This document shows, one piece after another, positions 33,450-45,667 of a DNA stretch of 64,000 bases. The translations under genes and the position numbers were made by a program. Origin of the DNA: Cryptomeria japonica (taxonomy: Eukaryota > Streptophyta > Pinopsida > Cupressales > Cupressaceae); contig NC_081413.1 in the NCBI RefSeq assembly GCF_030272615.1, positions 718,101,867 to 718,165,866 on the forward strand, read 5' to 3'. Within the stretch, counting starts at the first letter, position 1. Every line of letters starts with the position of its first letter. Below the pieces are notes generated by a model that ran no database searches, was not told the DNA's origin, and was given only the letters and a program-made list of their open reading frames with translations.

Positions 33450-35070
33450 CATCAAGTGGTGGGGTTATGGGTCCTCCACCACCACTAGATAGAGGGGATA
33501 GGAGGGATGATCCTAGGGTAGGTCCTTCGGGAGCTCAGATTCTGTTGAGGCCAGGCGGCTTCGAGGGAGGGAGTTCATCATAGCCGTAGAGGGCTCCTTA
33601 TGTATCAGTATTGTACCATTTTTGTATGATGATGTAGACACCTGCGGGTGATTGTAGCCATATGATTTTGACATCATTGTATCATGACACTTTATATATA
33701 TATATATATATATGAGATGATTCATCTTTGTGGCAGCTATATGCATGTGTACCTATGTGATGAGATGTTCTTATGTGATGCTTATGACATGGATGCAAAT
33801 ATGTATATGATGAAATGCAATATTTTTTATTTTTATTTTTTGTTCTTTTATGTTTTTATATGTTATGCATGATGCAAATGTGAATGTATGTAATGCAGAT
33901 GAATATGATAATGCAAATGTAAATTGTGCTAATAGGTGTTGTGTGCAGGATGTGATGCAATTGTGATATCTATATGTATGTATGAAATGCTTAATATGTG
34001 ATAATGTAGGTGCAACTACATGAAATGCAAATGTTTTTGGTGTGTCATTATACTCAGTCATGTGATAGCAGGCTATGTAGACTCGAGAAGGACAATGGAA
34101 GTCAATCAAGAAAGGGGGATGAAAGACAGAAGATATGAAAGTGAAAGAGCTTCTTGTGCATTATCATCATTGAGCTTTATTATGGCAAGTAGGTTATGAC
34201 AATTGAGGCATATGTTCGACCCAGAAAGTCATTGTACCCGTTTGCATAGAGATAAGACAGTCGCAAACAAGGAATGCCCCAGTTCACACTAGACTCACAG
34301 TGTCCTCATATCCTTGGACAAGTCATAGCATTACTAAAAGACAATCCACAGATAGCAAATACAAATAGGTGACGATGCCCCATCCTCGCCTTTCTAGTCA
34401 AAGACATCCTGGAGATAAAATCTCTAGTCAGAGACATCCTGGAAAAGCTAAAAGACATGTCACCAAAAGATAAAATCAAAAGAAAACCAAGACTCGACAC
34501 CAACATCCACTGTAGTCCTCAAATTTAGTGTCTCTTGTCACTTGTATAAGTCTTATTTGATTGTGGTCACAATGTTTACTTTCACAAAATGGATAGATAG
34601 CACTGAACCATAATGTTGTCTGAGTCTATTGAAAGATTTGATTTGTTGAAGCCCATTGTTGCTAATGTGTCTCATCTGAAACTGACTGAATCCATGCAAC
34701 TGATACTTTATTATGGAGAAGGTGAAACTTTATTGTGGATCTGTGATGCAAATGTTGCTTTATTGCGGATTGTGCACAGATAGACTAAAGGAAGCTGGAA
34801 GAAACTATACTCCTTGAAACATGTGATGTTCTCAGTTCCACACACATCACTAGATGTAGGATTTGCCTTAGCCACAGATAGGATCTGATTTATTATGGAT
34901 GGAAAGGGAGGAAAAGGGAGGTTTATTATGAATGGCTTAACCAATTTTGGGTAGATCAATAACAAGCCATGATGGGAATGGGTAAGTTTTATTATGGATG
35001 AATTGGTCGTGAGTGTGTGCAAAGTGAAATGATGAAAGAGAATCCTAAAGGAGGGAGGAGCAATGTCTCT
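33450..35070. other. Region between the convergent PMD and integrase ends (element 2)
   Basis: No supported gene. It has an (AT)9 run at about 33694-33712 and a cluster of atgcaaat-type octamers (33793, 33815, 33872, 33893, 33911, 33955, 34025). Seven tttattatggat-type repeats lie between about 34175 and 35000. They are short dispersed repeats of unknown role. Confidence 0.5.
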
Positions 35071-35340
35071 ACACATGGCACTGGTGACCCAATTTTCACC
35101 ATGGTACTTGCCCAGGGCGCCACAGAAGTGGTTTTCACTATTGGACGAAATTATTTCTCTTCACTTTTTTTGATTTTTCAATGTTTTTTGTGTCACAAGG
35201 CGCTTGTTTGCCAGGTTTTCACCAAGTAACGATTTTTTTGTTTTATAATTTATTTTTTTTGTATTTTTGAATTTTTTTGATTTTTTTGTATTTTTGAAAT
35301 TTTTGATTTTTTTTGTATTTTTTGAATTAGGATACTCTGA
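35071..35340 (-). other. Post-integrase A-rich tract and GGTGAAAACCTGG motif (element 2)
   Basis: On the - strand an A-rich tract (35335 to 35228) follows the integrase stop, then ggtgaaaacctggcaaacaa and gcgccttg (35225 to 35196). A second, diverged copy lies at about 35144-35100. The order matches elements 1 and 3. Confidence 0.7.
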
Positions 35341-35344
35341 AGAG

Positions 35345-37126
35345 CTATGTGTAAAACCTGCGAAGGTGCATGCTATTGATAAGATCCTCCAAAGGTTCAC
35401 CTTCTGTAGTTGAGAGCTGATATGCCCCAGATCCATATGCTACTATAATGATGTAAGGACCAAGCCAATTTGGTTCGAACTTGCCCTTCTTCTCTCTGTC
35501 TTGCTGATTTTTGGGATTTTCTCTGAGAACCAGATCATTTACCTCAAATGTGTGAGGCTTGACCTTGTGATTGTAGCTGCGACTCATTCATTGTTGATAA
35601 GCCTTAAGATGATTAAAAGCAGTTTGTCTTCATTCATCCAGTAGTTCAAGTTCTTGTAAGCGGGAGACCCTATAGTCTTCATCACTGATAATGTTTTGCA
35701 AAGAGACTCGTAAAGATGGTAGCTTGACCTCAATACGCAAGATGGCTTCAGCACCGTAGACAAGTGAATAGGGTGTGGCTCTTGTGGGTGTGTGAACACT
35801 TGTGCAGTAGGCCCAAAGTGTAGGACTAAGTTGGATATGCCAATTACGGCCAGCGTCGTCGACTGTCTTTTTTAGGATTTTAAGGATTGTCTTATTACAT
35901 GCCTTAGCTTGACCATTACCTTGGGGGTAATATGGCATGGAGAAATGATGAGAAATATGGAAGTGGTCACAAAGCTCATGAACATCCTAATTTTTGAAGG
36001 GGCACCCGTTATCAGTGATAATGGAAACAGAAATACCGTATTGGCAAATGATATAGTTGAGGATGAACGTAGCAAACTGTTTTCCAGTGACTTGTGTGAG
36101 AGGCATGGCTTCAATCCATTTTGTGAAATATTCTATGGCAGTGATAATGAATTTATGACCATTGGAAGAAGGAGGGTGAATCTTGCCTATGAGATTGAGT
36201 CCCCACTGACAAAAGGGCCAAGGAGACGCAATTGGTTGAAGTTCTTGCACTGGCGCATGTATGAGGTCTCCATGAATTTGACATTGCTTACATTTCTTGA
36301 CAAACTGATATGAGTCCTTTTCCATATTGGGCCAGTAATATCCAATCCTGATGAGTTTCTTGGCTAAGGTAGGACCACTAGCATGTGGACCACATATCCC
36401 TTCATGTACTTCACGTAACGCAATCTGAGCTTCGTCCCTTTCTAAACATCTAAGAAGAGTGCCATCTAGACCTCACCGGTATAGGATATTAGCTAAAATG
36501 ACATATCGAGAGGATTGGCGAATAAAAGTGCGATGTTGGTTATTGGATAAATCAGGAGGTAGGGTATTGTCACGAAGGTATGTGAAAATGGAACCATATA
36601 ACTAGGACTCAGGACCGACTACACATATCATCTCAGTAGGAACGATTTCATATGAAGGAACCAAAAGGTTATCCACCAAGAACTCATAGCGGGTCTCATT
36701 TTGAGGTAGATCGATCAGTGAAGCAATTGTAGCCATGGCATCTGCGGCTCGATTCTGCTCTCTTGGTATCTTCTCAAAATCTATCTTTGTGAAGTGTTGT
36801 TTCAGGTCATCCACCATTTGTTTGTAAGGCATTAATTTTTCATCTTTTGTTTGATAATCATCAGTTTCTTGACGGATTACAAGTTGAGAGTCCCCAAAAG
36901 CACGAAGATCCTGGATCTTCCACTGAACTGCAATCCGTAATCCAGTTGTTAATGCCTCATATTCCGCTATATTGTTAGTGCAAGGAAATGATAAGTGGTA
37001 TGACTTTGGTATAGAATCCCCTTGAGGAGTTATAAAGAGGATGCCAGCTTCTGCCCCATGCTATGTGTATGAGTCGTCGAAGTATAGTTGCCATGGCGTT
37101 GCATGTGACATTGTTAAAATGGATTC
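35345..37126 (-). pseudogene. Element 2 second RNase H (C-terminal part) and integrase
   Basis: Read on the - strand, the RNase H landmarks are TPWQLYFDDSYT (near 37090-37050) and the NNIAEYEALT block. Integrase follows: KKCKQCQIHGDL zinc region, WGLNLIGKIHP, ITDNGCPFKN, NGQAKACNKTI and the C-terminal KFEPNWLGPYIIIVAYGSG to stop at 35345. Two of the three catalytic acidic residues are replaced (Asp to Asn in the first block, Glu to Lys in the third). Stops include one after SYT and one near 36600. The upstream half of this RNase H unit lies beyond element 3, at 48402 and above. Confidence 0.88.
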
Positions 37127-38416
37127 TGCAGCTACAAAATCGGAAATCATCAAAGCAAATATCAAATACTAATCTTAGCTCAATCACAAAAGCTCATTGC
37201 AATGATCAATCCTAAAAACACTCAATAAAGACATGAAAATGAAACATTCAAAACTAAAGACCATGCAAACCAAATGTAGATCTGAATGCTTCCTTCATGC
37301 GGCTCCATTATCCTTCTTTCTTCTCCAAATAGCTTTGTTGTGGATCTCACCTACTAGTGCATGATTATGATATGAAAGCAAGTAGACAAGATGATTGCTC
37401 AAGAGTACTCGAAGTGTGATTGATTCGAGAAAGTGATTATTCTCATTATCATTCTCATTCTCATTAGTTGGGATTGAAGAAATTCATCCAATTTATAGAG
37501 AAATTGGAGAAAAAGATCAAATTAGCATGATTCAATTCAAATAGAAATTGCAAATCAAAAATGTCAATTATGACAATTTATGACAAATTATGCACTTTCT
37601 ATGCAAAATTTGATTGATTGATAATTCATGACAATTTATGACAAATTTCTATGTCAAGAATTGATTGATTGTCAATTATGACAAATTATGACAAATTTCT
37701 ATGTCATTCCCATGAAATTAGGAATTAGAAAATAGAAAATTAGAAAATTGATGGAAATTAGGAAATTAGAAATTGATGGAAATTAGGAAATAAGGAATTA
37801 GGTAAATTAATTAATAATTTGTCATTTATTAATTAATTCACAAAAAGAGGAATAATTAGCCAATTAAATGAACATTTAATTGCGATGAGAAGACTTAGGA
37901 TAAATAAATAATTTATTAATCCTAGAGAGAGAAATGACAAACAAGGTTAAATGATTAAATCATGAAACCCTAAAAGATGAATTAGCAATGCAAAGATGAC
38001 AATTAGGTCTTGATGAAAGATAATTGATATCGATTTGATTCTAATTAACAAAGGACCAATGTGATAAATGATTTGATTGATAAATGTGCCAAGGAACAAT
38101 GACAAATTGATCCAAATTGACATGATTGAAGAGGACAAGGATTGATGACAAATCGATCATAAAACGACGAGATTGACAAGTTGATAAGAGATTGACAAGA
38201 TCGACCAAAATCATGATTAAAGATTGTTATCGACAAGACCAAATTCGAAAGCAAGACAAATGAAGAATGTAGAAGAAAGACTCGATGCTCACAAATGATA
38301 AAGACCAAGTGCGTGACATAGGAGGAATGTTAATGCGACGCAAAAACCTAAAATGAGGCAATGCGGAAATGTTAAAGTATGACTCCGCAAGCATTGACCA
38401 TTTTTAGACGTCTAAA
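37127..38416 (-). repeat. Element 3 3' LTR
   Basis: It follows the PPT (38417 upward). The terminal TCTACA is changed to tctaaa. It has AT-rich palindromic blocks (taattaataatttgtcatttattaatta) at about 37805-37850 and a TATA-like aatttata on the + strand at 37490-37497. Against the 5' LTR only about 3 changes occur over the first 920 bp, but about 19 in the last 370 bp. Confidence 0.88.
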
Positions 38417-38466
38417 TTTTGCCCCTCTTTGAGACAATGTGATTTTAAGCGTTGTTTCAAAGAACA
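38417..38466 (-). other. Polypurine tract and hairpin (element 3)
   Basis: The - strand reads aaagaggggcaaaa into the LTR. On the + strand tctttgagacaa (38426-38437) pairs with ttgtttcaaaga (about 38452-38463), 12 positions with one G-T pair, and so the PPT edge sits in a stem. Confidence 0.8.
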
Positions 38467-39365
38467 ATAATGAAAATGCCCCAGACAATGATAATGACAT
38501 ATGCATGCCCCCTCGAGGAATTGGCCGGAAACATGCAGAGAAGAGGCCAATTGATCGATAAAAATGATAAGATCGAACGGACCGACAATCGAAGATTGGA
38601 TGCACGAAGGACAAGCAATTGAAGACACAAAAGACCGCGACCAACATGAGATGGAGAGAGTGCACGTCCATCTATGTATTGACAAAGATCTATCCGAACT
38701 GATGGAAGAAATGTTAGTAAGAAGAAATGAGATAGAGGACAGGTAGAGACAAAGAAAAACTTGCTTTCAGTAATGCACTTTGTAGGTGAGAACCTTTATT
38801 TTAATGTAGCAAAATGGATGCGTAGCATCATGGCATTGAAGGCCAGAGCTGAAATGCAACCCTTTTTGCAAAAGACAGACACATCGCAGACAAACAACAA
38901 TCACAACAAAAAAAGAAAGAGACCATGAACCATCCCGGTCACTCTAAATCACTCAGTGACATCATCGAGCAACATAGGAACATGATTGAAGCCAAAGATA
39001 AAATCAGTAAAAAGATAAGATGCACAAATTCCAACAAATCAAACAAACACCTTGATCTTCGTTGTCAAAAGTTGAAAGTGCTGATAGGACGATCATGTTG
39101 TCTGGTTTCAAGGAATGTGGTACCCCATCTAAGACAGGACACAGTCTGGTTTCGAGTATACCACACCCTATGTAAGACTCGTGATAGTAGAGACAAGGAC
39201 AAATGATATTGATGGTAATGTTCGATTGATATGACAATTTTGATCCGTTTGAATGTCTGGTTTGATGGAAAAAGTTCATCTGTTTACGCATGATTTCATT
39301 AAAGCACAATGTTGATTGCAAGTGTCGTTGGAGGGATGCTCAGTGATTTGTCTTATACACAAAAG
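38467..39365. other. Distal non-coding region of element 3
   Basis: It has the atgccccctcgagg block near 38504, as in element 2 (near 30401). No PMD ORF, hairpin cluster or CpG motif array occurs here, in contrast to elements 1 and 2. Small open frames are unsupported. Confidence 0.5.
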
Positions 39366-39860
39366 GGATATTTATGTTTTGCTTTTGTCGATTTTTGAGT
39401 TTTTTTACAATTTTTTTTTGTTCATTTTTTTTCAGGATCATATTTGATTTTTTTTTTTGGATTATTTCAGGACATTTTTCAGTTATTTTGGATTATTTCA
39501 GGACATTTTTCAGTTTTTTTTCTTTTATTTTAGGACTTTTTTCAATTTATTTTTTTTGATTTTTTCAGGGCATTTTTCAATTTTTTTTCTTTGATTTTTT
39601 CAGGACATTTTTCAATTTTTTTTCTTTTATTTTAGGACATTTTTCAATTTTTTTGGATTATTTCAAGACAGTTTTTCAATTTTTATGAATTATTTCAAGA
39701 CATTATTTGATTTTTTTTTTTGGATTATTTCAGGACATTTTTCAATTTTTTTTCTTTTATTTCAAGACAATTTTCAATTTTTTTGGATTATTTCAAGACA
39801 GTTTTTCAATTTTTATGAATTATTTCAGGACATTATTTGATTTTTTTTTTTCAATTTTCA
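39366..39860 (+). repeat. T-rich tandem repeats of about 40 bp
   Basis: About a dozen units of the form ggattatttcaggacatttt plus tcaattttttttc occur. On the + strand each contains a polypyrimidine run followed by CAG and GAC, which looks like a series of 3' splice acceptors. On the element sense strand it is A-rich. There is no coding potential. Confidence 0.8.
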
Positions 39861-40515
39861 GGATTTTTGCCCCCAGTGTCTAGCAAGGCAAGGACTATGA
39901 CAGGTGAATAAATAGGCTTGCTGAAATGATGGTGGATAGAGGAAAGACGAAGGCCTTTTAGTATGGAGACAATACAGATGCAATTTTCAAGGGCTATTGC
40001 GTGATGGGACGAGACTGGATATGACAATGTAAAGCAGTGACATGGCATGAGGGACATGTCAAGAGGTTTTTGAAACCATGTTTAAATTTTGCGTCCTTAT
40101 GTTAGATCAAGATCAAGGGACAGAAAGAGTGTATGGATAGTGATAAGATATGGATAGGATAAGAAAGACCAAGAATGGATAAGGGACATGGACTGAAGGT
40201 CGGGATTGGCTAAGGGATAGTGGCAAAAAGTTGCAATAAGACATGGAATATGGATGAAAAGTTATAATAAGCAAATGGATAAATGACCAAAAGCTATGAT
40301 GGACTAAAAGCTGCAAACAAGATACATGATGCTCATGAAGATCCTCAGCCTTGTCAAGATCAAAGGTGGAAAGAGAAACTGGACATGAGGGACAATAGGA
40401 TATGAAGGGTAATGACATGGTATGATAGGATAATGGAAAAATGAAGGACAAAAGGATATGATAGGATAAAACCTGCCCCCAAGTGCGGTGTGCAAGGAGT
40501 TCATAGATTACACAT
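39861..40515. other. Non-coding stretch of element 3
   Basis: The sequence is purine-rich, with recurring ggacatg, gatatg and ggataaggg words. No gene or defined repeat is supported. Confidence 0.4.
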
Positions 40516-40760
40516 GATGCCTGTTTGCCAGGTTTTCATCATGGTACTTGCCCAAGGCGCCTGTTTGCCAGGTTTTCACCAGTGGATAGATTTTTTTTTG
40601 CTTTACTTTTTTTTTTCTTTTCTTTTGTTTTTTTTTTTACATTTTTTTTTTTTGGATTTTGCATTTTGACTTTTTCAATAGAAGATGGACACATGATAGG
40701 GGATGGAAGGACTCAAGCATCTTTTTTTTTTTTTTGGATAGTAGCCTTGAAAAAAATGGA
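40516..40760 (-). other. Post-integrase-type motif pair and A-rich tract (element 3)
   Basis: On the - strand an A-rich tract (40750 to 40590) is followed by ggtgaaaacctggcaaacag and gcgccttgg (40583-40553), then a second atgaaaacctggcaaacag (40540-40521). The motif order of elements 1 and 2 is kept although this element has no integrase. Confidence 0.75.
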
Positions 40761-40837
40761 CCATGACCTTTAAAAGTATGCTCAAAGACGTTGGTAGGAT
40801 AAGGACATGGAAAAAGAGATGAAACTAAGGCAAGGAT

Positions 40838-43738
40838 TTATGCAAGGGATGGGATCAAAGGGATCGAAGGATGGAAAATATGCATTGGATAATGGATAGG
40901 GTATTGGAAGAACTGTGCTTGAGTGGATAGAAATGTTGGCAAGATTGACATTGGCACACACCTTGAGGGGTGATGGACTGATGGAGGAAAGATGTATTTT
41001 GGATATTGAGATTTTGACGAAGGAAAGGCTATGGATTGTGGGACATAAGGGCCCAAAATGGATAAAGAAGGTGATGAAGGAATAGACTTGGAATGTTTGG
41101 ATGGAGGAATAGCAATTGTAGATGCCAATTTTGATGTTTCTTTAGGCTTTTGTGCTTCAAGGAGCTGCTTAGGGATCCACATGGTTTTTGATTTTTCATG
41201 CTTTTGTGGTTCCTTGGAGTGCATTGCTTGCACAAGGGATTTAGGAACCCATATATATTTTGACTTTGCTTTATTTTGCTCAATGGGCCTTTGTGGCCTT
41301 TTGGATATTTCTTTTTCTTTATAGATCATATTGTTCTTTGTTTTCACATGTCGATTATATTGGACATGTTGATCCTTGAATACATGTGGATTTCTAGACT
41401 TATGACTTTTATACTTGGCATCCAAATTGCTTGGAGAGGGAAATGAATGCATGGATGGATATGAATGAAATGGAGTTCTTTTGGATGACTGGAAGGTTCT
41501 CAAAGATGTGTGCCTTTGCTGATGTTGCATAGGAGATGGAGGGATATAGGGACCTAGAATGGATGGAAGTGATGATGGGGAAAGTGGACATTTGGATTTT
41601 GACTTTGAAGGGATACTAACGCCTTGAGTGTGAGCTCTGTAGCCATGACCATTAGTATATTCTTCGATATGGAAGGGTTCTTGCTTGTGAAGGTCTACCC
41701 CTTTGCCTTTATGAATATCTTGACTTGTAGGATACTCTTTTCTTTGGGAAGAAGACACAAGTCCATTATGAGGTGGATATGATATGAGAGAAATAATGAT
41801 ATCTTGAAGTGGATCGGATTGCACCAAAGAGGAAGAACCCATTATGCATGTCGAGGGTTCATGAACATCTTGCACTGGCACGTTAGAATCATGAGTGGGA
41901 TTAGGATCGTGAGGGGGACTAGGATTGTGTTGTGGACATGGTTCAATGATAGGCTCTTCAAGAGATGGAATGGGAGGAATAATGGGATCATCACAAGAAA
42001 TACGATCTTGGAGTGTATATGGAGCATTAAGACAAGTAGATGGAGGAACAAAAGGATCTTGTGGAGGATTTAAAGGAATAATTTGATCTTGACAAGGAGG
42101 AAGATCATTGGAATCCTCTTTAAAGGTTCTCTTCTCTTGACTTTCAATAAGATCATCGAAAAGGATGGAAAGGATATCTTGATCTTTCTTAGGAAGTGGA
42201 ATGCCAATGGGATTTGAAAAGACATTTTTTTCATGAAATGGAAGGGGATCGTTTGGGATTGGATGGACTAGGATATCTTGATCTTTCTCAGGGAATGGAG
42301 TGTCAATAGGACTTTGGATAGGATGGACAAGGATAGGGGAATCATCGTGAGTGTTTGGGAAGATGGGGTCCTGGTCAACAATTGGATGGGATTATAAGGT
42401 TTTGGGATCTTGATCTTGATCTTTTTTAAGACACATTTCTTCATGCTCTAAATTATCCTCTTGACATGGGGTTGGACTTTGGATATGCATGGGGGATTCT
42501 GACAAGGGATCAATGTTTTGGCATGAAGGAAATGCACTTTGAACATTTGTGATGGATTCTGGCAAGGAATCAATGCTTGAACATGAGGAAGAGGGACTTC
42601 GAATGGGATCCTCTAAAACAGGTAATGGCAATAAAGTGCATGGTGGCATTGGGTCTTGTATTTCTGAAACATGACAAGGATGTGCATCATGAATTGGATT
42701 ATCTTGGAAATCAATTATGGATAGCCCTTGGGTAATTGCATCCTTGGGTGTATTGTTTGATGAGGACAATATGGAAGGTTCTTGTGAAGCTTCTAAATGT
42801 GTAGGGATAGATGCCACTGGAGAGTCAATTTGTTTGTGGGGGGATGAGGCATTGCTAGAGATAAGTGTATTATCTTGATCTTCCTCAAAGAACTCACTTG
42901 GTAGTTTCCTTAAGATCATTGCAATAAAGCCACCTTTCTTTCGAGGTTTTGACATAGTTGTCTCTGGAATTTGAACTTGTTTGGAAAGGACTTGGTTCTG
43001 GTCTGATGTCATGTTTTGATTTCGAACTAGATGTTGATCAAATTGGTTTGACATGTTCAAAATTTGGCTTGGTGTGTGCTGCAACCTTTGTTTTTGAATG
43101 TTTGGTTGTGGTTGTTGACATTGATATGTTGATTGAACTTCTTGATATTCCACCATTGGTTGAACTATTTGTGGACATTGTATAGTTGGTTGGACATATT
43201 GTTGAAATTGGACCATTGGTTGTGTTGGTTGTAAATGTTGGACCATTGGTTGTGTCTGTTGGAAATGTTGAACAATTAGTTGTGATGGTTGAAAATCTGA
43301 TTGATAGTAAACACCTTCTTGTTCTTGTTGTGGAGACACATAATGTTGTTGCTGATGTTGTCTCCTTTCTTGAAATTGTTTCATCATCTCTATTTGGAAG
43401 AGGAGAGCTGGTATGTCTGATCATTCAAGAAGAGATCTTACATCAATTGGCTCAATCTTTGGATTTCGACCTGCAAATTTTTGAAACATTTTGGACATTT
43501 GCGATCTATTCTTCTCAATGTTTTTCACTCTTTGTTCCAAAATCTCATTTTCTTGAGCTAGTTTCTCCTCTAGTTTTTGTATTTGGACATTTGTTTCATC
43601 ATAGAAAGTTTGATCGATATTGCCTTGCTGTTGGGTTGGATAAAATTGTGATTGGATTCTCAGTTGATATGTCAAACTTTGTTGCATCATTGGTGCTTGA
43701 AACCTTGTTTCAATAGACATGTCACTATGCAAATGCAA
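40838..43738 (-). pseudogene. 967-codon P/Q-rich ORF of element 3, two nonsense codons
   Basis: One frame runs from ATG 43738 to a stop at 40838, with TGA at 43421 and TAA at 42392 as the only stops found. No frameshift was seen. The N-terminal part has a coiled coil (QIQKLEEKLAQENEILEQRV). Next come Gln-rich repeats (QPMVQ words), an acidic/Ser-rich section and repeats of DQDILVHPI type, then a Pro/Ser/Lys-rich tail. I see no Gag core, zinc knuckle, protease or RT motif and recognise no family. Retention of such a long frame suggests the product mattered to this non-autonomous family. It could be a highly diverged Gag. Confidence 0.65.
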
Positions 43739-44600
43739 TATTTTTTTTGGAATTTTTCAAGGATGATGTATGATATGCAACTAAATGCAAACTAAATAAA
43801 TGAGAATGCAATCTATGGCAAGAATGCAACCTATGTTTTTGGTTGTTTTTTCAAGATTTTGACAAACTTTTTGGAATGCAAATCTAAAAGAGACCCTTAG
43901 GAAATTGAAAATGATGTCTAGACCTCAAAGGACAAAAGGACCAAGTGACAAAAGGACAAAATGACAATGTCTCCCGTAATATGCTTGGATACTAAGCTAG
44001 GTTTGACCAAATGATATTGATGACAAAAAGACAAAAGTTTGATAAGGTCAAGACTTCCTAACAATAACTTAGGGTTTATCAAAGATTTGCATTACTCAAG
44101 TATGACAAAACCTAGTTTTGACACTATATGCAAAGGGACAATTACTATGCAAATGACCCTAATATGATATGATAATGACCTAAGCTTAATGAAGAGACTT
44201 AGGGTATGCAGATATGAATGTATGACAATGGTATTACTCTAATGTAAGAGGACACATGCAAATGGATGACCCTTATTGATATGCAAAGGAGTATGACTTA
44301 GGTGAAACCTAACCTTGGTACTTGACAATGAACTTTGCAAAATGCAACCTAGGATGAACCTAAATGTAAGTGACATGAATGTTGAGACAAGATTTTGAAC
44401 AATGTTTGATAACCATGTTTGAAGGTGTATTGAACTTTGTTGAATGAAATGTTCATGTGTTTAACCATGTTTTGAACCAATTTGCCTTTTTTTTGAAATG
44501 ATATGCAATTCAACTTTTGACAAACAAAGAAGACAAGATATTTCAACTTAGACTCAATACAATCATGCTCATTCACATATTTCTTATGGTAGGCAAGGAC
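43739..44600 (-). other. Leader segment of element 3 with atgcaaatg words
   Basis: This lies upstream of the long ORF on the - strand. Words of the type tatgcaaatg recur on the + strand (near 43725, 43775, 44145, 44245). It contains no supported gene. Confidence 0.45.
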
Positions 44601-45180
44601 ATTAAGTACTTGAGAGGTAGACTTGTTATGCGATTCAAGGAGAATACATAGATGCTTGGCCCCACGGGCTCCCCTCCATGGCACTCACTGCTCAGGGCAG
44701 CCAAGCATCAGTCCCCATGGAAATCTCCCCATGGTGAACTTAGTATTTCTTCCAAGTATTCGAACTTGTCCTTCTCAAGCAACTAGAAGGGTTTTTGGCC
44801 TCTAAAAACAAGGTGTTTAGTAAGGATTTATGTTAAGCATTACTCCTTGATGTCACGCAAGCGTGATTGAGACATTAAGCCCATCAAGATACCAAACAAA
44901 TGTAGTTGCGCAAGCACCATTTAGACCGCGAGGTCCTACTTAGATGTTGATATGAGAAAGAGTCCAAGGGTCATCACTTCCCAAGTAACTGCAATTCCCA
45001 CGTAACCCTTCCTTCAAAGCTTTCGCCCATCAGGTATTTGTTTATAGTGAGTTAGAATGCCAAGGTATTCTAGCCGTACTCACTTTGGGTCATTCCCTTC
45101 TCACGATTATCACTTGCTTGCAGAAGCAAATGGTCAGGAAGGCAGGCCCTCTAAAGGTGACACACAATCAAAGACATGAG
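44601..45180 (-). other. Conserved leader block of element 3
   Basis: The block is similar to element 2 at 55150-55640: ggcactcac, cagccaagcatcagt, ccccatggaaa and caactagaagg occur in the same order. It also shares gaagggaatgaccc (- strand) with element 1. It is a structural or regulatory leader, not a gene. Confidence 0.65.
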
Positions 45181-45573
45181 CATGGTATTGAAGATCTGGA
45201 TTTCTGATCACCCTAAGAAGGATGAAAGCATACTCTCCTACTCCAATGTCAAACTCAACAATCAAATCAAACATACATTCATTCCATCCTATTTAGAAAT
45301 CACTAGGTGCCTAATATATTAATTACAAACACAAAGTTTAGTTGTATGTCCAAGGCAACCTACAAAACCCAAGTCAGAAGTTTGATATGTTTAGTCTTTG
45401 ACTATCGATCCTGCACAAAACATGTTAGTAGTTTCATTTGTTGTCTTTGTCATGCATATGCCAAGGTGCTGCACAGAGAATCAGTACCAAAAAACCAAAA
45501 AGCAGAAACAAAATGCAAAACAAAACAATTATCAAGTAAAAACACTTCTTTTTTACCTCTATTTCTGGACTTT

Positions 45574-45660
45574 ACACAGGAGCAGAATGCATGACACAGG
45601 CGTAGGATTGATAACACAGGCGTAGGATTACACAGGCACAAGATTGATTACACAAGTGCA
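45574..45660 (-). repeat. 20-bp-spaced motif array (element 3 leader, truncated)
   Basis: On the + strand acacagg or acacaag starts at 45574, 45594, 45614, 45630 and 45650, with steps of 20, 20, 16 and 20. On the sense strand it reads CCTACGCCTGTGT. It is the element 3 counterpart of the CpG motif arrays. It is cut off at the junction near 45668. Confidence 0.8.
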
Positions 45661-45667
45661 GGATACC

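Noticed and set aside
41058-43716. + strand ORFs opposite the element 3 P/Q-rich frame
   Set aside because: They are short and overlap a 967-codon frame on the element sense strand. No domain is seen.
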